Source: Claveliimonas intestinigallinarum
Lineage (GTDB): Bacteria; Bacillota; Clostridia; Lachnospirales; Lachnospiraceae
NCBI GenBank assembly: GCA_019115145.1
Contig: DXED01000040.1
Coordinates: 1-28,565, forward strand
Reading direction: 5' to 3'
DNA length: 28,565 nt
Positions 12,658 to 20,176 of the stretch are shown here, in pieces (position 1 is the stretch's first letter; every line of letters starts with the position of its first letter). A program made the position numbers and the translations under genes. Under the pieces are notes generated by a model. It was not told the DNA's origin, made no database searches, and saw only the letters and a program-made list of their open reading frames with translations.

Positions 12658-14937
12658 TTATCCTCTGTAGTAGTTGATGAGGCATCCCTTCAGGATGATC
12701 TCTCTCTCTGTATCTGTCAGGTCGCCCATGGTAAACTCCAGCTCTTTTAAGCTGTCGCCCACCAGGTAGGCCTTGATCACATCGTCCTTCTCCTCCACAG
12801 CCCTGCGGATGTCCGGAACGAAAATGTAATCGCCGTTCTTAAAGCTCAGGTGCTCATGGTCTTCCTTGGTGAGGAAGGGGAGCATGCCCCAGTTGATCAG
12901 GTTGGAGCGGTATCTCTTTGTGGCGTACTCAATGGCGATATTCGCCCAGCCGCCCAGCACCTTCTGGCAGGACGCGGCCTGCTCCCTGGCGGAGCCGTCT
13001 CCCGGCTTCACCGCGAAAATGGTGCTTCCAACGCCGATATTGCCCTTGCCCACCTCCGGGTAGGTCTCCTGGATCTTTGCCATGACAGGCTTTAACTCCT
13101 CCAGGGCATTAAGCGGACACTCTCCGGCCTCGATGGCCTTCTGGGCCTTCTGGACTTCCTTGGCCCGTCCTACATAGGCGGGATCCTTCCTTGAGAGGGC
13201 AAACTCCGCCAGCCCCAGGGGGTTGGAGCGGTAGGAGGATGTCTCTCCGGAGGGGATCAGCTCGTCTGTAGTGGTGACCGGATCGTGGATCTCGGAAACC
13301 ACCTTCAGGATCAGGTTCTCCGGGAGAGCCGGCATTTCCGGCCAGTCCTTGATGTTGGGGCCAAACTTGATCTCCACAGAGGGGTCTGCCACGCCGTGGC
13401 TGTCAAACACGCGGTTCGCGTAAATATTTTTGTCAAAATGATACTTGGGTCCTCTGTACTCCACATCCATGGCCGTGGCCGGTGTCAGGAAGCCCTTGTT
13501 TGCCGCTGTGGCCGCGATGGAGCGGGCGTCCATGAGGGCCACGGAAGCGATCTGTCCGCTCTGCAGCTTGGAGCCCTCCCTGTTGGGGAAGTTCCTTGTG
13601 GAGTGGCGGATGGAGAAGGCGTTGTTGGCCGGCGTGTCTCCCGCGCCAAAGCAAGGTCCGCAGAAGGCAGTCTTCACAATGGTTCCCGCCTCCATCAGGT
13701 CTGCCACTGCGCCGTTCTTCACAAGCTCCATGTAGATGGGCGTGCTGGCCGGGTAAACGCTGAAGGTGAACTCGTCCGCGCCGATGTATTTTCCGCGGAT
13801 GATGTCCGCTGCGGCGCAGATATTTTCAAATCCTCCGCCCGCGCATCCGGCGATGATGCCCTGGTCCACGTAGAGCTTTCCGTCCACGATCTTGCTCTGG
13901 AGAGAGTAGTCCACCACGCCGTCCAGGCTCACCAGGGCCTTCTGCTCTACATCGTGGAGCACGTCCTTTAAGTTTGCATTGACTTCGTCAATGGTATATA
14001 CGTTAGAGGGATGGAAAGGCATGGCGATCATGGGGCGGATCTCGCTCAGGTTCACGTACACCATGCCGTCGTAGTAGGTCACTGCTCCTGGCTGAAGCTC
14101 TCTATAGTCCTCCGGCCGTCCGTGGATCTCAAAGAACTCGCGGATAGTCTCATCCGTCTTCCAGATGGAGGACAGACAGGTGGTCTCAGTGGTCATGACG
14201 TCGATGCCGATACGGAAGTCCGCGCTCAGCTTGTCCACGCCGGGGCCCACAAACTCCATTACCTTGTTGTTCACATAGCCGTTGGCAAAAGTAGCGCCGA
14301 TGATGGCCAGAGCCACGTCCTGGGGGCCGACGCCCTTGATGGGCTCTCCGTCCAGGTAAATGCCGATGACGCCCGGCATCTTAATGTCGTAGGTCTTGCC
14401 CAGAAGCTGCTTTACAAGCTCCGGTCCGCCCTCGCCCATGGCCATGGTTCCCAGGGCGCCGTAGCGGGTGTGGCTGTCAGAGCCAAGGATCATCTTTCCG
14501 CCGCCGGCCAGCATTTCCCTTGCAAACTGGTGGATGACCGCCTGGTGAGGGGGCACATACACGCCACCGTACTTCTTAGCGCATGTGAGGCCGAACATGT
14601 GGTCATCCTCGTTGATGGTCCCGCCCACCGCGCACAGGGAGTTGTGGCAGTTGGTCAGCACGTAGGGAACCGGAAATTTCTCCAGTCCTGAAGCCCGGGC
14701 TGTCTGGATAATACCCACAAAGGTGATGTCGTGGGATGTGAGTTTATCGAATTTGATCTGAAGGCGCTCCATATTGCCGGAGGTGTTGTGATCCTTCAGT
14801 ATATTGTATGCCATTGTCTGCGCTGCTGCTTCTTCCTGTGTCACAGCCCGGCCGGTCTTCTGCTGCACTTCGGCCGCATCTTCCATGATCTCTGTGCCGT
14901 TCACAAGATAAACGCCTTTGTCGTAGAGCTTTATCAT
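12658..14937 (-). CDS. Aconitase-family hydratase
   Basis: A 759-residue iron-sulfur hydro-lyase of the aconitase superfamily. GSDSHTRYG is at residues 152-160. The three presumed 4Fe-4S ligands are C365 (AGCAGGG), C426 and C429 (FCGPCFGAGD). The swivel domain near the C-terminus includes RSNLINWGMLPF. The sequence differs from classic AcnA in several motifs (GCAGGGFEN instead of SCTN) and resembles the YbhJ-like 'hydratase' group, so the substrate is uncertain; citrate/isocitrate should not be assumed. AGGAGG lies 11 nt before the ATG. It has its own promoter (14980-15008) and terminator and looks monocistronic. Confidence 0.85.
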   Translation of the reverse strand: MIKLYDKGVYLVNGTEIMEDAAEVQQKTGRAVTQEEAAAQTMAYNILKDHNTSGNMERLQIKFDKLTSHDITFVGIIQTARASGLEKFPVPYVLTNCHNSLCAVGGTINEDDHMFGLTCAKKYGGVYVPPHQAVIHQFAREMLAGGGKMILGSDSHTRYGALGTMAMGEGGPELVKQLLGKTYDIKMPGVIGIYLDGEPIKGVGPQDVALAIIGATFANGYVNNKVMEFVGPGVDKLSADFRIGIDVMTTETTCLSSIWKTDETIREFFEIHGRPEDYRELQPGAVTYYDGMVYVNLSEIRPMIAMPFHPSNVYTIDEVNANLKDVLHDVEQKALVSLDGVVDYSLQSKIVDGKLYVDQGIIAGCAGGGFENICAAADIIRGKYIGADEFTFSVYPASTPIYMELVKNGAVADLMEAGTIVKTAFCGPCFGAGDTPANNAFSIRHSTRNFPNREGSKLQSGQIASVALMDARSIAATAANKGFLTPATAMDVEYRGPKYHFDKNIYANRVFDSHGVADPSVEIKFGPNIKDWPEMPALPENLILKVVSEIHDPVTTTDELIPSGETSSYRSNPLGLAEFALSRKDPAYVGRAKEVQKAQKAIEAGECPLNALEELKPVMAKIQETYPEVGKGNIGVGSTIFAVKPGDGSAREQAASCQKVLGGWANIAIEYATKRYRSNLINWGMLPFLTKEDHEHLSFKNGDYIFVPDIRRAVEEKDDVIKAYLVGDSLKELEFTMGDLTDTEREIILKGCLINYYRG

Positions 14938-14979
14938 CTTTCCATATTCCTCCTGTTTTTGATTTTACTTCGTCAGTTT

Positions 14980-15008
14980 ATTTTATCCCGGTTCCGGGGA
15001 AAAGTCAA
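14980..15008 (-). promoter_or_regulatory. Promoter of the hydratase with palindromic spacer
   Basis: On the minus strand, -35 TTGACT (15003-15008), 17-nt spacer, -10 TAAAAT (14980-14985). A perfect palindrome, CCCGGAACCGGG, occupies 14987-14998 inside the spacer. It is well placed as an operator for a metabolite- or stress-sensing regulator. Confidence 0.65.
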
Positions 15009-15071
15009 TTTAAACGGGTGGATATATACGCGATACGCGTGAAGGCTATAAAGAAATCTGGTTAACTATAA

Positions 15072-15165
15072 CGAAAATAAATAAGCCTACCTTGTACTTG
15101 GCGGTCAGGTAGGCTTATGCCACATCTTGGAGGCTAACCACTTTGTGGGCGGTTGTTCCTTTTCT
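15072..15165 (-). ncRNA. Small RNA candidate, similar in build to type I antitoxin RNAs
   Basis: A promoter (15172-15200) predicts a start near 15165. The RNA would end at a perfect 12-bp stem (15081-15092 with 15107-15118) followed by TTTATTTTCG, giving about 94 nt with no ORF. Its middle part (AACCGCCCACAAAGUGGUU) can form another small hairpin. The arrangement, and the sequence as I remember it, resemble antisense RNAs next to holin-like toxin genes in Firmicutes. The opposite strand carries only a ten-codon tail (RNLVNYNENK then stop at about 15082), with no toxin ORF, so it may be an orphan. A free-standing regulatory RNA is equally possible. Confidence 0.55.
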
Positions 15166-15171
15166 ATATCT

Positions 15172-15200
15172 ACTATATCACACTAAAATGACAGTTTCAA
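15172..15200 (-). promoter_or_regulatory. Promoter of the small RNA
   Basis: On the minus strand, -35 TTGAAA (15195-15200), 17-nt spacer, -10 TATAGT (15172-15177). No start codon with a binding site follows before the terminator stem at 15118, so the product is probably an RNA. Confidence 0.65.
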
Positions 15201-15278
15201 CACCTCAAACACAAGTGGATCAGCCTCCTTCCAGGCAGGGTCCGCGTCCGTTTTGGCCGGCTGTCTCTTTGCAGCGTT

Positions 15279-16373
15279 TCAGCTTTCCTTCTCCTTCATC
15301 GCCCTCATATGCTTTTCCACCATCAGGGCAATCTTAAATGTCATGGCGTCCTCAAACACCCGGACGTCCAGACCTGTCTTTTTCTGGATCTTCTCAAGAC
15401 GATACACCAGGGTATTCCGGTGCACATACAGCTTTCTCGCCGTCTCCGAGATGTTCAGGTTGTTCTCGAAGAAGGTGTAGACCGCCGCCAGCTCCTCCTC
15501 CTCAAAGCTCTCCATGGCGTTCCCCTCGAAGACCTCGTCCAGGAACATCTCGCACAGGGAAGCCGGAAGCTGGTGTATGAGCCGGCCTATGCCCAGCACT
15601 CTGTAGGACAGCACGCGCCGCTGGGAGTAGAAGATGCGCCCCACCTCCATGGCCATATCCGCCTCCTTGTAGGAGCGGGACACGTCCTTGAGCTCCTCCA
15701 CAATGGTGCCGTAGGAGACCCGGACACCGACCATGGCCTCCATGCCCAGGGTATCCACGATGACATCCGCCATGTGCTGGATATCCTCGTAGTCCTCTGT
15801 GGGCTCCAGGGCCTTCACAAGGATAATATGCCTCTCCTCGACAGAGGTGGCAAAGTCCTTGATGCCGATGGAAAAAAGGCCCTTCAGTGTCTCCAGCACC
15901 AGGTTGTCGTCCGCGTTTTTGGGCTCAACCAGGAACACGACCCTCCGCTGCAGCACCGGGATCTTCAGTCTCTTGGCCTGGTTGTAGATGTCCACCAGGA
16001 GGAGATTGTCCAGAAGAAGGCTCTGGATAAACCGATTCTTGTCCATTTTATTGCGATTCATGGAGGCCAGGCTCTCCAGATGGCTGAGGCCGAAGCGCCC
16101 CGCCATCACTGCTTTGTCGTCTGTCCCGGCCACAGCCAGTACGTAGAAATGCTCTGCGTTTTCCAGCAGGAACAGGCTCTCCTCTCCTGTGGACTCCTCC
16201 TTCCCCTGGCTGTTATATTGTTGGATCAGTTCCTCCACATCTGCCTGCCGGGGCCGCGCTTTTACGTTTGTCATGGCCAGGCACTCTGCCTTTTCATTCC
16301 ATATGGAACAGTCAAAGCCTGATATTCTCTTGATCTCCTGTATCAGTTTCTGTATCGTCTGATTTGGCAGCAA
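15279..16373 (-). CDS. PucR/CdaR-type transcriptional regulator
   Basis: A 364-residue regulator. The N-terminal ~130 residues look like a sensory domain (IQEIKRISGFDCSIWNEKAECLAM). The middle is a GGDEF-like/PucR linker (RVVFLVEPKN, VRVSYGTIVEELKDVSRSYKEADMA split across about 210-240), and residues from about 305 form the PucR C-terminal helix-turn-helix (NISETARKLYVHRNTLVYRL). Such proteins control purine, sugar-diacid or amino-acid genes; the target here is unknown. The start is TTG at 16371-16373 with AAAGGA about 9 nt upstream. It starts 4 nt after the stop of a 51-residue membrane peptide, so the two are probably cotranscribed. An N-terminal membrane partner suggests membrane-linked sensing, which is inference. 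Confidence 0.88.
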   Translation of the reverse strand: MLPNQTIQKLIQEIKRISGFDCSIWNEKAECLAMTNVKARPRQADVEELIQQYNSQGKEESTGEESLFLLENAEHFYVLAVAGTDDKAVMAGRFGLSHLESLASMNRNKMDKNRFIQSLLLDNLLLVDIYNQAKRLKIPVLQRRVVFLVEPKNADDNLVLETLKGLFSIGIKDFATSVEERHIILVKALEPTEDYEDIQHMADVIVDTLGMEAMVGVRVSYGTIVEELKDVSRSYKEADMAMEVGRIFYSQRRVLSYRVLGIGRLIHQLPASLCEMFLDEVFEGNAMESFEEEELAAVYTFFENNLNISETARKLYVHRNTLVYRLEKIQKKTGLDVRVFEDAMTFKIALMVEKHMRAMKEKES

Positions 16374-16377
16374 CTTG

Positions 16378-16533
16378 TCACATCCTTTCCGGGCTCTGCT
16401 CCCGTCTTTTCCATTCTTTCATCTGGCAGTCAAATACGCTGATTTCCAGATCTGTCTGAAATCTCTCAGCCAGAAAGAGTCCGCCTGCCACAGGCAGCAG
16501 AATCAGGGTAAGGTACAAAAGGATTTTCTTCAT
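16378..16533 (-). CDS. Small single-pass membrane peptide upstream of the pucR-type gene
   Basis: 51 residues. Residues 1-4 are charged (MKKI), 5-22 form a hydrophobic helix (LLYLTLILLPVAGGLFLA), and the rest is a charged tail with one Cys. It could be a membrane peptide or an uncleaved signal-anchor protein. GGAGGGAG sits about 6 nt before the ATG at 16531-16533, which favours it over the longer 64-codon frame. Its stop is 4 nt before the regulator's TTG. A -10-like TATAAT precedes it without a good -35. I recognise no family. Confidence 0.6.
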   Translation of the reverse strand: MKKILLYLTLILLPVAGGLFLAERFQTDLEISVFDCQMKEWKRREQSPERM

Positions 16534-16618
16534 GCTAATCTCCCTCCGCTTTCTCCTCACCTTCGAAACCATCCTACATTATATAGCCGTCGAACAGTGT
16601 CGATTTTCCCCTCTGGCG

Positions 16619-17050
16619 TCAGATTTTTTTCAATTTTTCTTTGATCCGGTCCATTCTCCGGTATATGGCTTTTTCTGTAATACCTATTATAGCAGAAATC
16701 TCCCTCGTCTCATAACCGTTTATTTTCAAATACAGGATTTCTTTTCCGACCTGGTCCAGGCCTTCAAGAACACGCTCTGTCCTCTCTGAGAAAAATCGGC
16801 TGTCCTCCATATCAAAATACTTCATGACAGCTCTCCTGTAATCCCGCATCCATCCTTCCGCCTCATAGTCCTCCCAGGGAGCCCAGTGCTCCAGGAACCG
16901 GCGCTCGGATTTGAAGATATCCCAGTCGTATTCCCGGAGCATCTGTATCTCCTTCTCGTCCATCCCCCACTGACGCAGAACCTTCTCCTCCTCTTCCTTC
17001 CGGTTTCTCCACAGCAGCTCCTCCCTGGCCTTATTGTATTCCCATTCCAA
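16619..17050 (-). CDS. Sigma-70 region 4-like DNA-binding protein
   Basis: 143 residues. The first ~95 are charged and rich in Glu, Arg and Trp (EEEEKVLRQWGMDEKEIQ, WDIFKSERRFLEHW), unlike a normal sigma region 2. The C-terminal ~45 residues form a sigma-region-4/LuxR-like helix-turn-helix: ILYLKINGYETREISAIIG then TEKAIYRRMDRIKEKL. Proteins of this type occur in Lachnospiraceae and on integrative elements, but nothing else mobile is seen here. The start is TTG (17048-17050) with a weak AAAGAG binding site, so the true start is uncertain. It is preceded by a good promoter and stands alone. Confidence 0.7.
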   Translation of the reverse strand: MEWEYNKAREELLWRNRKEEEEKVLRQWGMDEKEIQMLREYDWDIFKSERRFLEHWAPWEDYEAEGWMRDYRRAVMKYFDMEDSRFFSERTERVLEGLDQVGKEILYLKINGYETREISAIIGITEKAIYRRMDRIKEKLKKI

Positions 17051-17108
17051 CGTTGCTCTTTTTATCCCTGTGTGTCCATTATCTCTTTTTAGGTATACGT
17101 TAAAAACA

Positions 17109-17137
17109 ATTATACATTATGTCAGAATGATAAACAA
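17109..17137 (-). promoter_or_regulatory. Promoter of the sigma-region-4-like gene
   Basis: On the minus strand, -35 TTGTTT (17132-17137), 17-nt spacer and a perfect -10 TATAAT (17109-17114). The leader to the TTG start is about 50 nt. Confidence 0.6.
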
Positions 17138-17181
17138 TTAACAATTCGTTGCATACCGCGGCAGACAGCCAGATGGGAAGC

Positions 17182-17214
17182 AAAAAAGAGAGACACCCTT
17201 CCAGGCATCTCTCT
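17182..17214 (-). terminator. Terminator of the sugar-importer ATPase gene
   Basis: Arms AGAGAGA (17187-17193) and TCTCTCT (17208-17214) with inner GC pairs, followed on the minus strand by TTTTTTGC. It lies about 50 nt after the stop codon of the ATPase gene. Confidence 0.8.
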
Positions 17215-17265
17215 TCCTTTTCACATATTCATTTCAAAGTCTCTGACCAGTTTCAAAGCGTCTGA

Positions 17266-18378
17266 CTAGTTTGTGATCGTCAGCTCTGTCTCTTTGTCAA
17301 AGATATGGATCTTCTCAGCATCCAGAGCGAATTTCACTGTGTCGCCGGATCTTGCTGTTGTTCTGGGATCAACTCTTGCTGTCATGCTTGCTCCCTCATA
17401 GTCGAAGTAGAGGAGAACCTCTGCGCCGAGCATCTCGTATACACGGATCTTGGCCTCGATCACTGTGTCAGGAGAAGCTTCGATGAACATCTGCTCATCG
17501 TGAACATCCTCAGGACGGATACCGAGAACAACTGTCTTTCCATCATAGCCGCCTTCTTTGAGCGCTTTTGCTTTTGCAGGCGGAAGAGCGATTGTATGAG
17601 GTCCTGTTACAAGAGAAACTTTGTCTCCCTCAACTTTGCATGTAGCATCGATAAAGTTCATCTGCGGAGATCCGATGAATCCAGCAACGAACATATTGCA
17701 AGGATAATCGTACAGTGTCTGCGGTGTATCTACCTGCTGTACAACACCAGCGTTCATAACTACGATTCTTGTACCAAGTGTCATAGCCTCTGTCTGGTCA
17801 TGTGTTACGTAGATGATCGTTGTGCCCAGTCTCTGGTGCAGCTTGGAGATCTCAACACGCATCTGTCCACGAAGTTTTGCATCCAGGTTGGAGAGAGGCT
17901 CGTCCATAAGGAATACCTTGGGGTTACGAACGATCGCACGTCCCATGGCAACACGCTGTCTCTGTCCACCGGAAAGAGCCTTTGGTTTACGATCCAGAAG
18001 AGCTTCCAGGTCAAGGATCTTGGCAGCCTCGCGAACCATCTTGTCGATCTGATCTTTCGGAACTTTTCTCAGTTTCAGACCAAATGCCATGTTATCATAT
18101 ACTGTCATATGCGGATACAGAGCGTAGTTCTGGAATACCATTGCGATATCGCGGTCCTTCGGCTCAACGTCGTTTACGACTCTGTCACCGATCTTCAGCT
18201 CGCCGGATGTGATCTCCTCAAGACCTGCGATCATACGGAGCGTGGTGGATTTTCCACATCCGGAAGGTCCTACAAAGATGATAAATTCTTTATCCTCGAT
18301 CTCAAGGTTGAAATCTTTTACAGCTTCAAATCCGTTAGGATATGTTTTGTTAATGTGCTTTAATGATAAACTTGCCAT
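17266..18378 (-). CDS. msmK: MsmK/UgpC-type sugar ABC importer ATPase
   Basis: 370 residues, the cytoplasmic ATPase for carbohydrate ABC importers. Walker A GPSGCGKS (37-44), Q-loop Q83, signature LSGGQ (135-139), Walker B VFLMDEP (155-161), D-loop SNLDAKL, then a C-terminal regulatory TOBE/MalK-type region (LGIRPEDVHDEQ near 285). No permease or binding-protein genes are nearby. MsmK in streptococci and MsmX in Bacillus are lone ATPases that serve several importers, so a shared role is likely. AGGAGG precedes the ATG. Its codons differ from its neighbours (many GTT, GTA, TCT, GCT, ACA where neighbours use G/C-ending codons), which fits a highly expressed gene. Confidence 0.93.
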   Translation of the reverse strand: MASLSLKHINKTYPNGFEAVKDFNLEIEDKEFIIFVGPSGCGKSTTLRMIAGLEEITSGELKIGDRVVNDVEPKDRDIAMVFQNYALYPHMTVYDNMAFGLKLRKVPKDQIDKMVREAAKILDLEALLDRKPKALSGGQRQRVAMGRAIVRNPKVFLMDEPLSNLDAKLRGQMRVEISKLHQRLGTTIIYVTHDQTEAMTLGTRIVVMNAGVVQQVDTPQTLYDYPCNMFVAGFIGSPQMNFIDATCKVEGDKVSLVTGPHTIALPPAKAKALKEGGYDGKTVVLGIRPEDVHDEQMFIEASPDTVIEAKIRVYEMLGAEVLLYFDYEGASMTARVDPRTTARSGDTVKFALDAEKIHIFDKETELTITN

Positions 18379-18442
18379 TGTTTTGTTCCTCCTGTTAATG
18401 GTGCACGGCCGGAGCCGACGTTCTTTATCTGTTACCCAGTAT

Positions 18443-18526
18443 ATAAAAAAAGAAGGGATTTCGCCATGCCCAAGTTGAACAATCTTTTTTTTGATTTCTA
18501 TACAACTTGACCAACGGTCCCTTCTT
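18443..18526 (-). terminator. Elaborate terminator at the end of the rsmI operon
   Basis: Three nested helices: AAGAAGGGA (18450-18458) with TCCCTTCTT (18518-18526); CAAGTTG (18471-18477) with CAACTTG (18503-18509); and AATC/GATT around an A- or T-only loop at the tip. On the minus strand TTTTTTT follows. It is longer than needed for termination, so the upper part may serve another purpose. It lies between rsmI and the ATPase gene, about 70 nt before the latter's start. Confidence 0.8.
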
Positions 18527-18547
18527 CTCTTCCGTCATTCTGACAGA

Positions 18548-19399
18548 TCATTCCTCTTCTCTTTGCAGAAGCGCCTGGTAAATCTCCCTCTTGCTGACGC
18601 CTCTGTCCTTTGCCACCTTTTTCATGGCCTCTTTCCGCTCCACGCCCTGATCCGTGTAGTATGCCATGTGCTCCTCCAGGGACATCTCCTCCCACTTCTT
18701 CTGGGACTGGCGGCGCAGCTCCTCCCGGCTCTTTCCCCGGATAACAAGAACGCACTCTCCCCGGGGCTCCTGGGCTTTGTAGTAAGCGCAGGCCTCCTCC
18801 AGGGTGGACCGATAGACGGTCTCGTGCTTTTTGGTCAGCTCCCGGCAGACGGACACCTGCCGGTCTCCCAGCGCTTCCAGAAGCTCCTCCAGCGTCCGCA
18901 GGAGGCGATGGGGCGCCTCATAGATCACAATGGTCCTGGTCTCGTCCTTCAGCTCCTCCAGCACGTCCCTTCTCTCCTTTTTGTCGGAGGGGAGGAAAGC
19001 CTCAAAGGCAAACCGCCTTGTGGGCAGCCCGGATATAGTCAGGGCAGTCACGCAGGCGGCGGCTCCGGGCACGGCTGTGACCGTGATCCCCGCCTCATGG
19101 CACATTTTCACAAGCTCCTCCCCGGGATCCGAGATTCCCGGCGTGCCGGCGTCCGTGATGAGGGCGATATTTTTTCCCTCCAGGAGAAGCGCTGTGAGCT
19201 TCTTTCCTTTCTCAATCTTGTTGTATTCGTGGTAGCTGGTCATGGGAGTCCGTATCTCAAAGTGGTTCAGCAGCTTGATGCTGTTGCGGGTGTCCTCCGC
19301 GGCTATGAGATCTGCCTCCTTCAGTGTGCGCACGGCCCGGAAGGTCATATCCTCCAGGTTCCCGATGGGGGTGGCGCACAGATACAGTGTTCCTGCCAT
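18548..19399 (-). CDS. rsmI: 16S rRNA (cytidine(1402)-2'-O)-methyltransferase RsmI
   Basis: A 283-residue SAM-dependent methyltransferase that 2'-O-methylates C1402 of 16S rRNA. Family motifs are LYLCATPIGNLEDMTFRA (5-22), AAEDTR (33-38), the loop ITDAGTPGISDPGE (80-93), VPGAAA (109-114) and YEAPHRL (about 159-165). The C-terminal ~50 residues carry an extra helical part ending in a SKREIYQALL motif common in the family. It is last in the operon, 9 nt after trmN6. Confidence 0.95.
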   Translation of the reverse strand: MAGTLYLCATPIGNLEDMTFRAVRTLKEADLIAAEDTRNSIKLLNHFEIRTPMTSYHEYNKIEKGKKLTALLLEGKNIALITDAGTPGISDPGEELVKMCHEAGITVTAVPGAAACVTALTISGLPTRRFAFEAFLPSDKKERRDVLEELKDETRTIVIYEAPHRLLRTLEELLEALGDRQVSVCRELTKKHETVYRSTLEEACAYYKAQEPRGECVLVIRGKSREELRRQSQKKWEEMSLEEHMAYYTDQGVERKEAMKKVAKDRGVSKREIYQALLQREEE

Positions 19400-19408
19400 A
19401 TTTCTCTC

Positions 19409-20176
19409 CTAATGTTTCTCCTGTCTGTCCAGACCGTACAGCTTTAACAGCTCGTCTGTGTAGGTTCCGTCTTTGTTGTACACCACCAGGGGCGGCTCCA
19501 CGGTCATCCTTGGGCTCGCGTCCTTCACTCCCTCCAGGAGCACCATGTTTGGCTCCCTGTCTATGTAGGGGTGGACAAGACGCATCCGCTTCGGCTCGAT
19601 CCGGTGGCGGCTCATGCCGGCGAGGATCTCAGCCAGCCGGAAGGGGCGGTGCACCATATAAAACCGTCCTTTATTTCCCAGGAGCCTGGCGCTCTCTCTT
19701 AGCACGTCCTCCAGGGTGCAGAGCACCTCGTGGCGGGCAATGTACTTGGCCTCGTTGGCATTTTTCAGGCCGTGATCTCCGATCATGTAGGGCGGGTTGA
19801 CTGTGACTACGTGAAAAGAGGCGGCGCCGAAAAGGGCGGCTGCCTCTCTGATATCTCCCGTGACAATGCGGACCCTGTCCTCCAGGTGGTTGACAAGGAC
19901 GCTGCGGCGGGCCATATCTGCGCTCTCCTCCTGAATCTCCAGGCCGGTGTAGGACTCCCCCTCGTTTTTTGCCTCCAGCAGAATGGGGAGGATGCCTGTC
20001 CCGGTTCCCAGATCCAGCGCCCGCTCACCCTTTTTTACCTTTGCGAAGGCGGACAGCAGGACCGCGTCCATGCCAAAGCAGAACCGGCCCGGGGACTGGA
20101 TGATCCGGTACCCCTTGATCTGCAGGTCGTCCAGGCGTTCCCCCGGCTTTAAATCCACCGTCCTCTTACTTGTCAT
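19409..20176 (-). CDS. trmN6: tRNA1(Val) (adenine(37)-N6)-methyltransferase-like protein (TrmN6/YabB)
   Basis: 255 residues. The SAM motif LDLGTGTGILP is at 54-64 and the catalytic NPPY at 127-130, typical of N6-adenine methyltransferases acting on tRNA. An upstream RFCFGMDAVLLSAFA segment matches the family. In B. subtilis the same gene (yabB) sits between ricT/yabA and rsmI (yabC), as here, which supports the call. It overlaps the ricT end by 11 nt. The exact tRNA target in this organism is inferred. Confidence 0.9.
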   Translation of the reverse strand: MTSKRTVDLKPGERLDDLQIKGYRIIQSPGRFCFGMDAVLLSAFAKVKKGERALDLGTGTGILPILLEAKNEGESYTGLEIQEESADMARRSVLVNHLEDRVRIVTGDIREAAALFGAASFHVVTVNPPYMIGDHGLKNANEAKYIARHEVLCTLEDVLRESARLLGNKGRFYMVHRPFRLAEILAGMSRHRIEPKRMRLVHPYIDREPNMVLLEGVKDASPRMTVEPPLVVYNKDGTYTDELLKLYGLDRQEKH

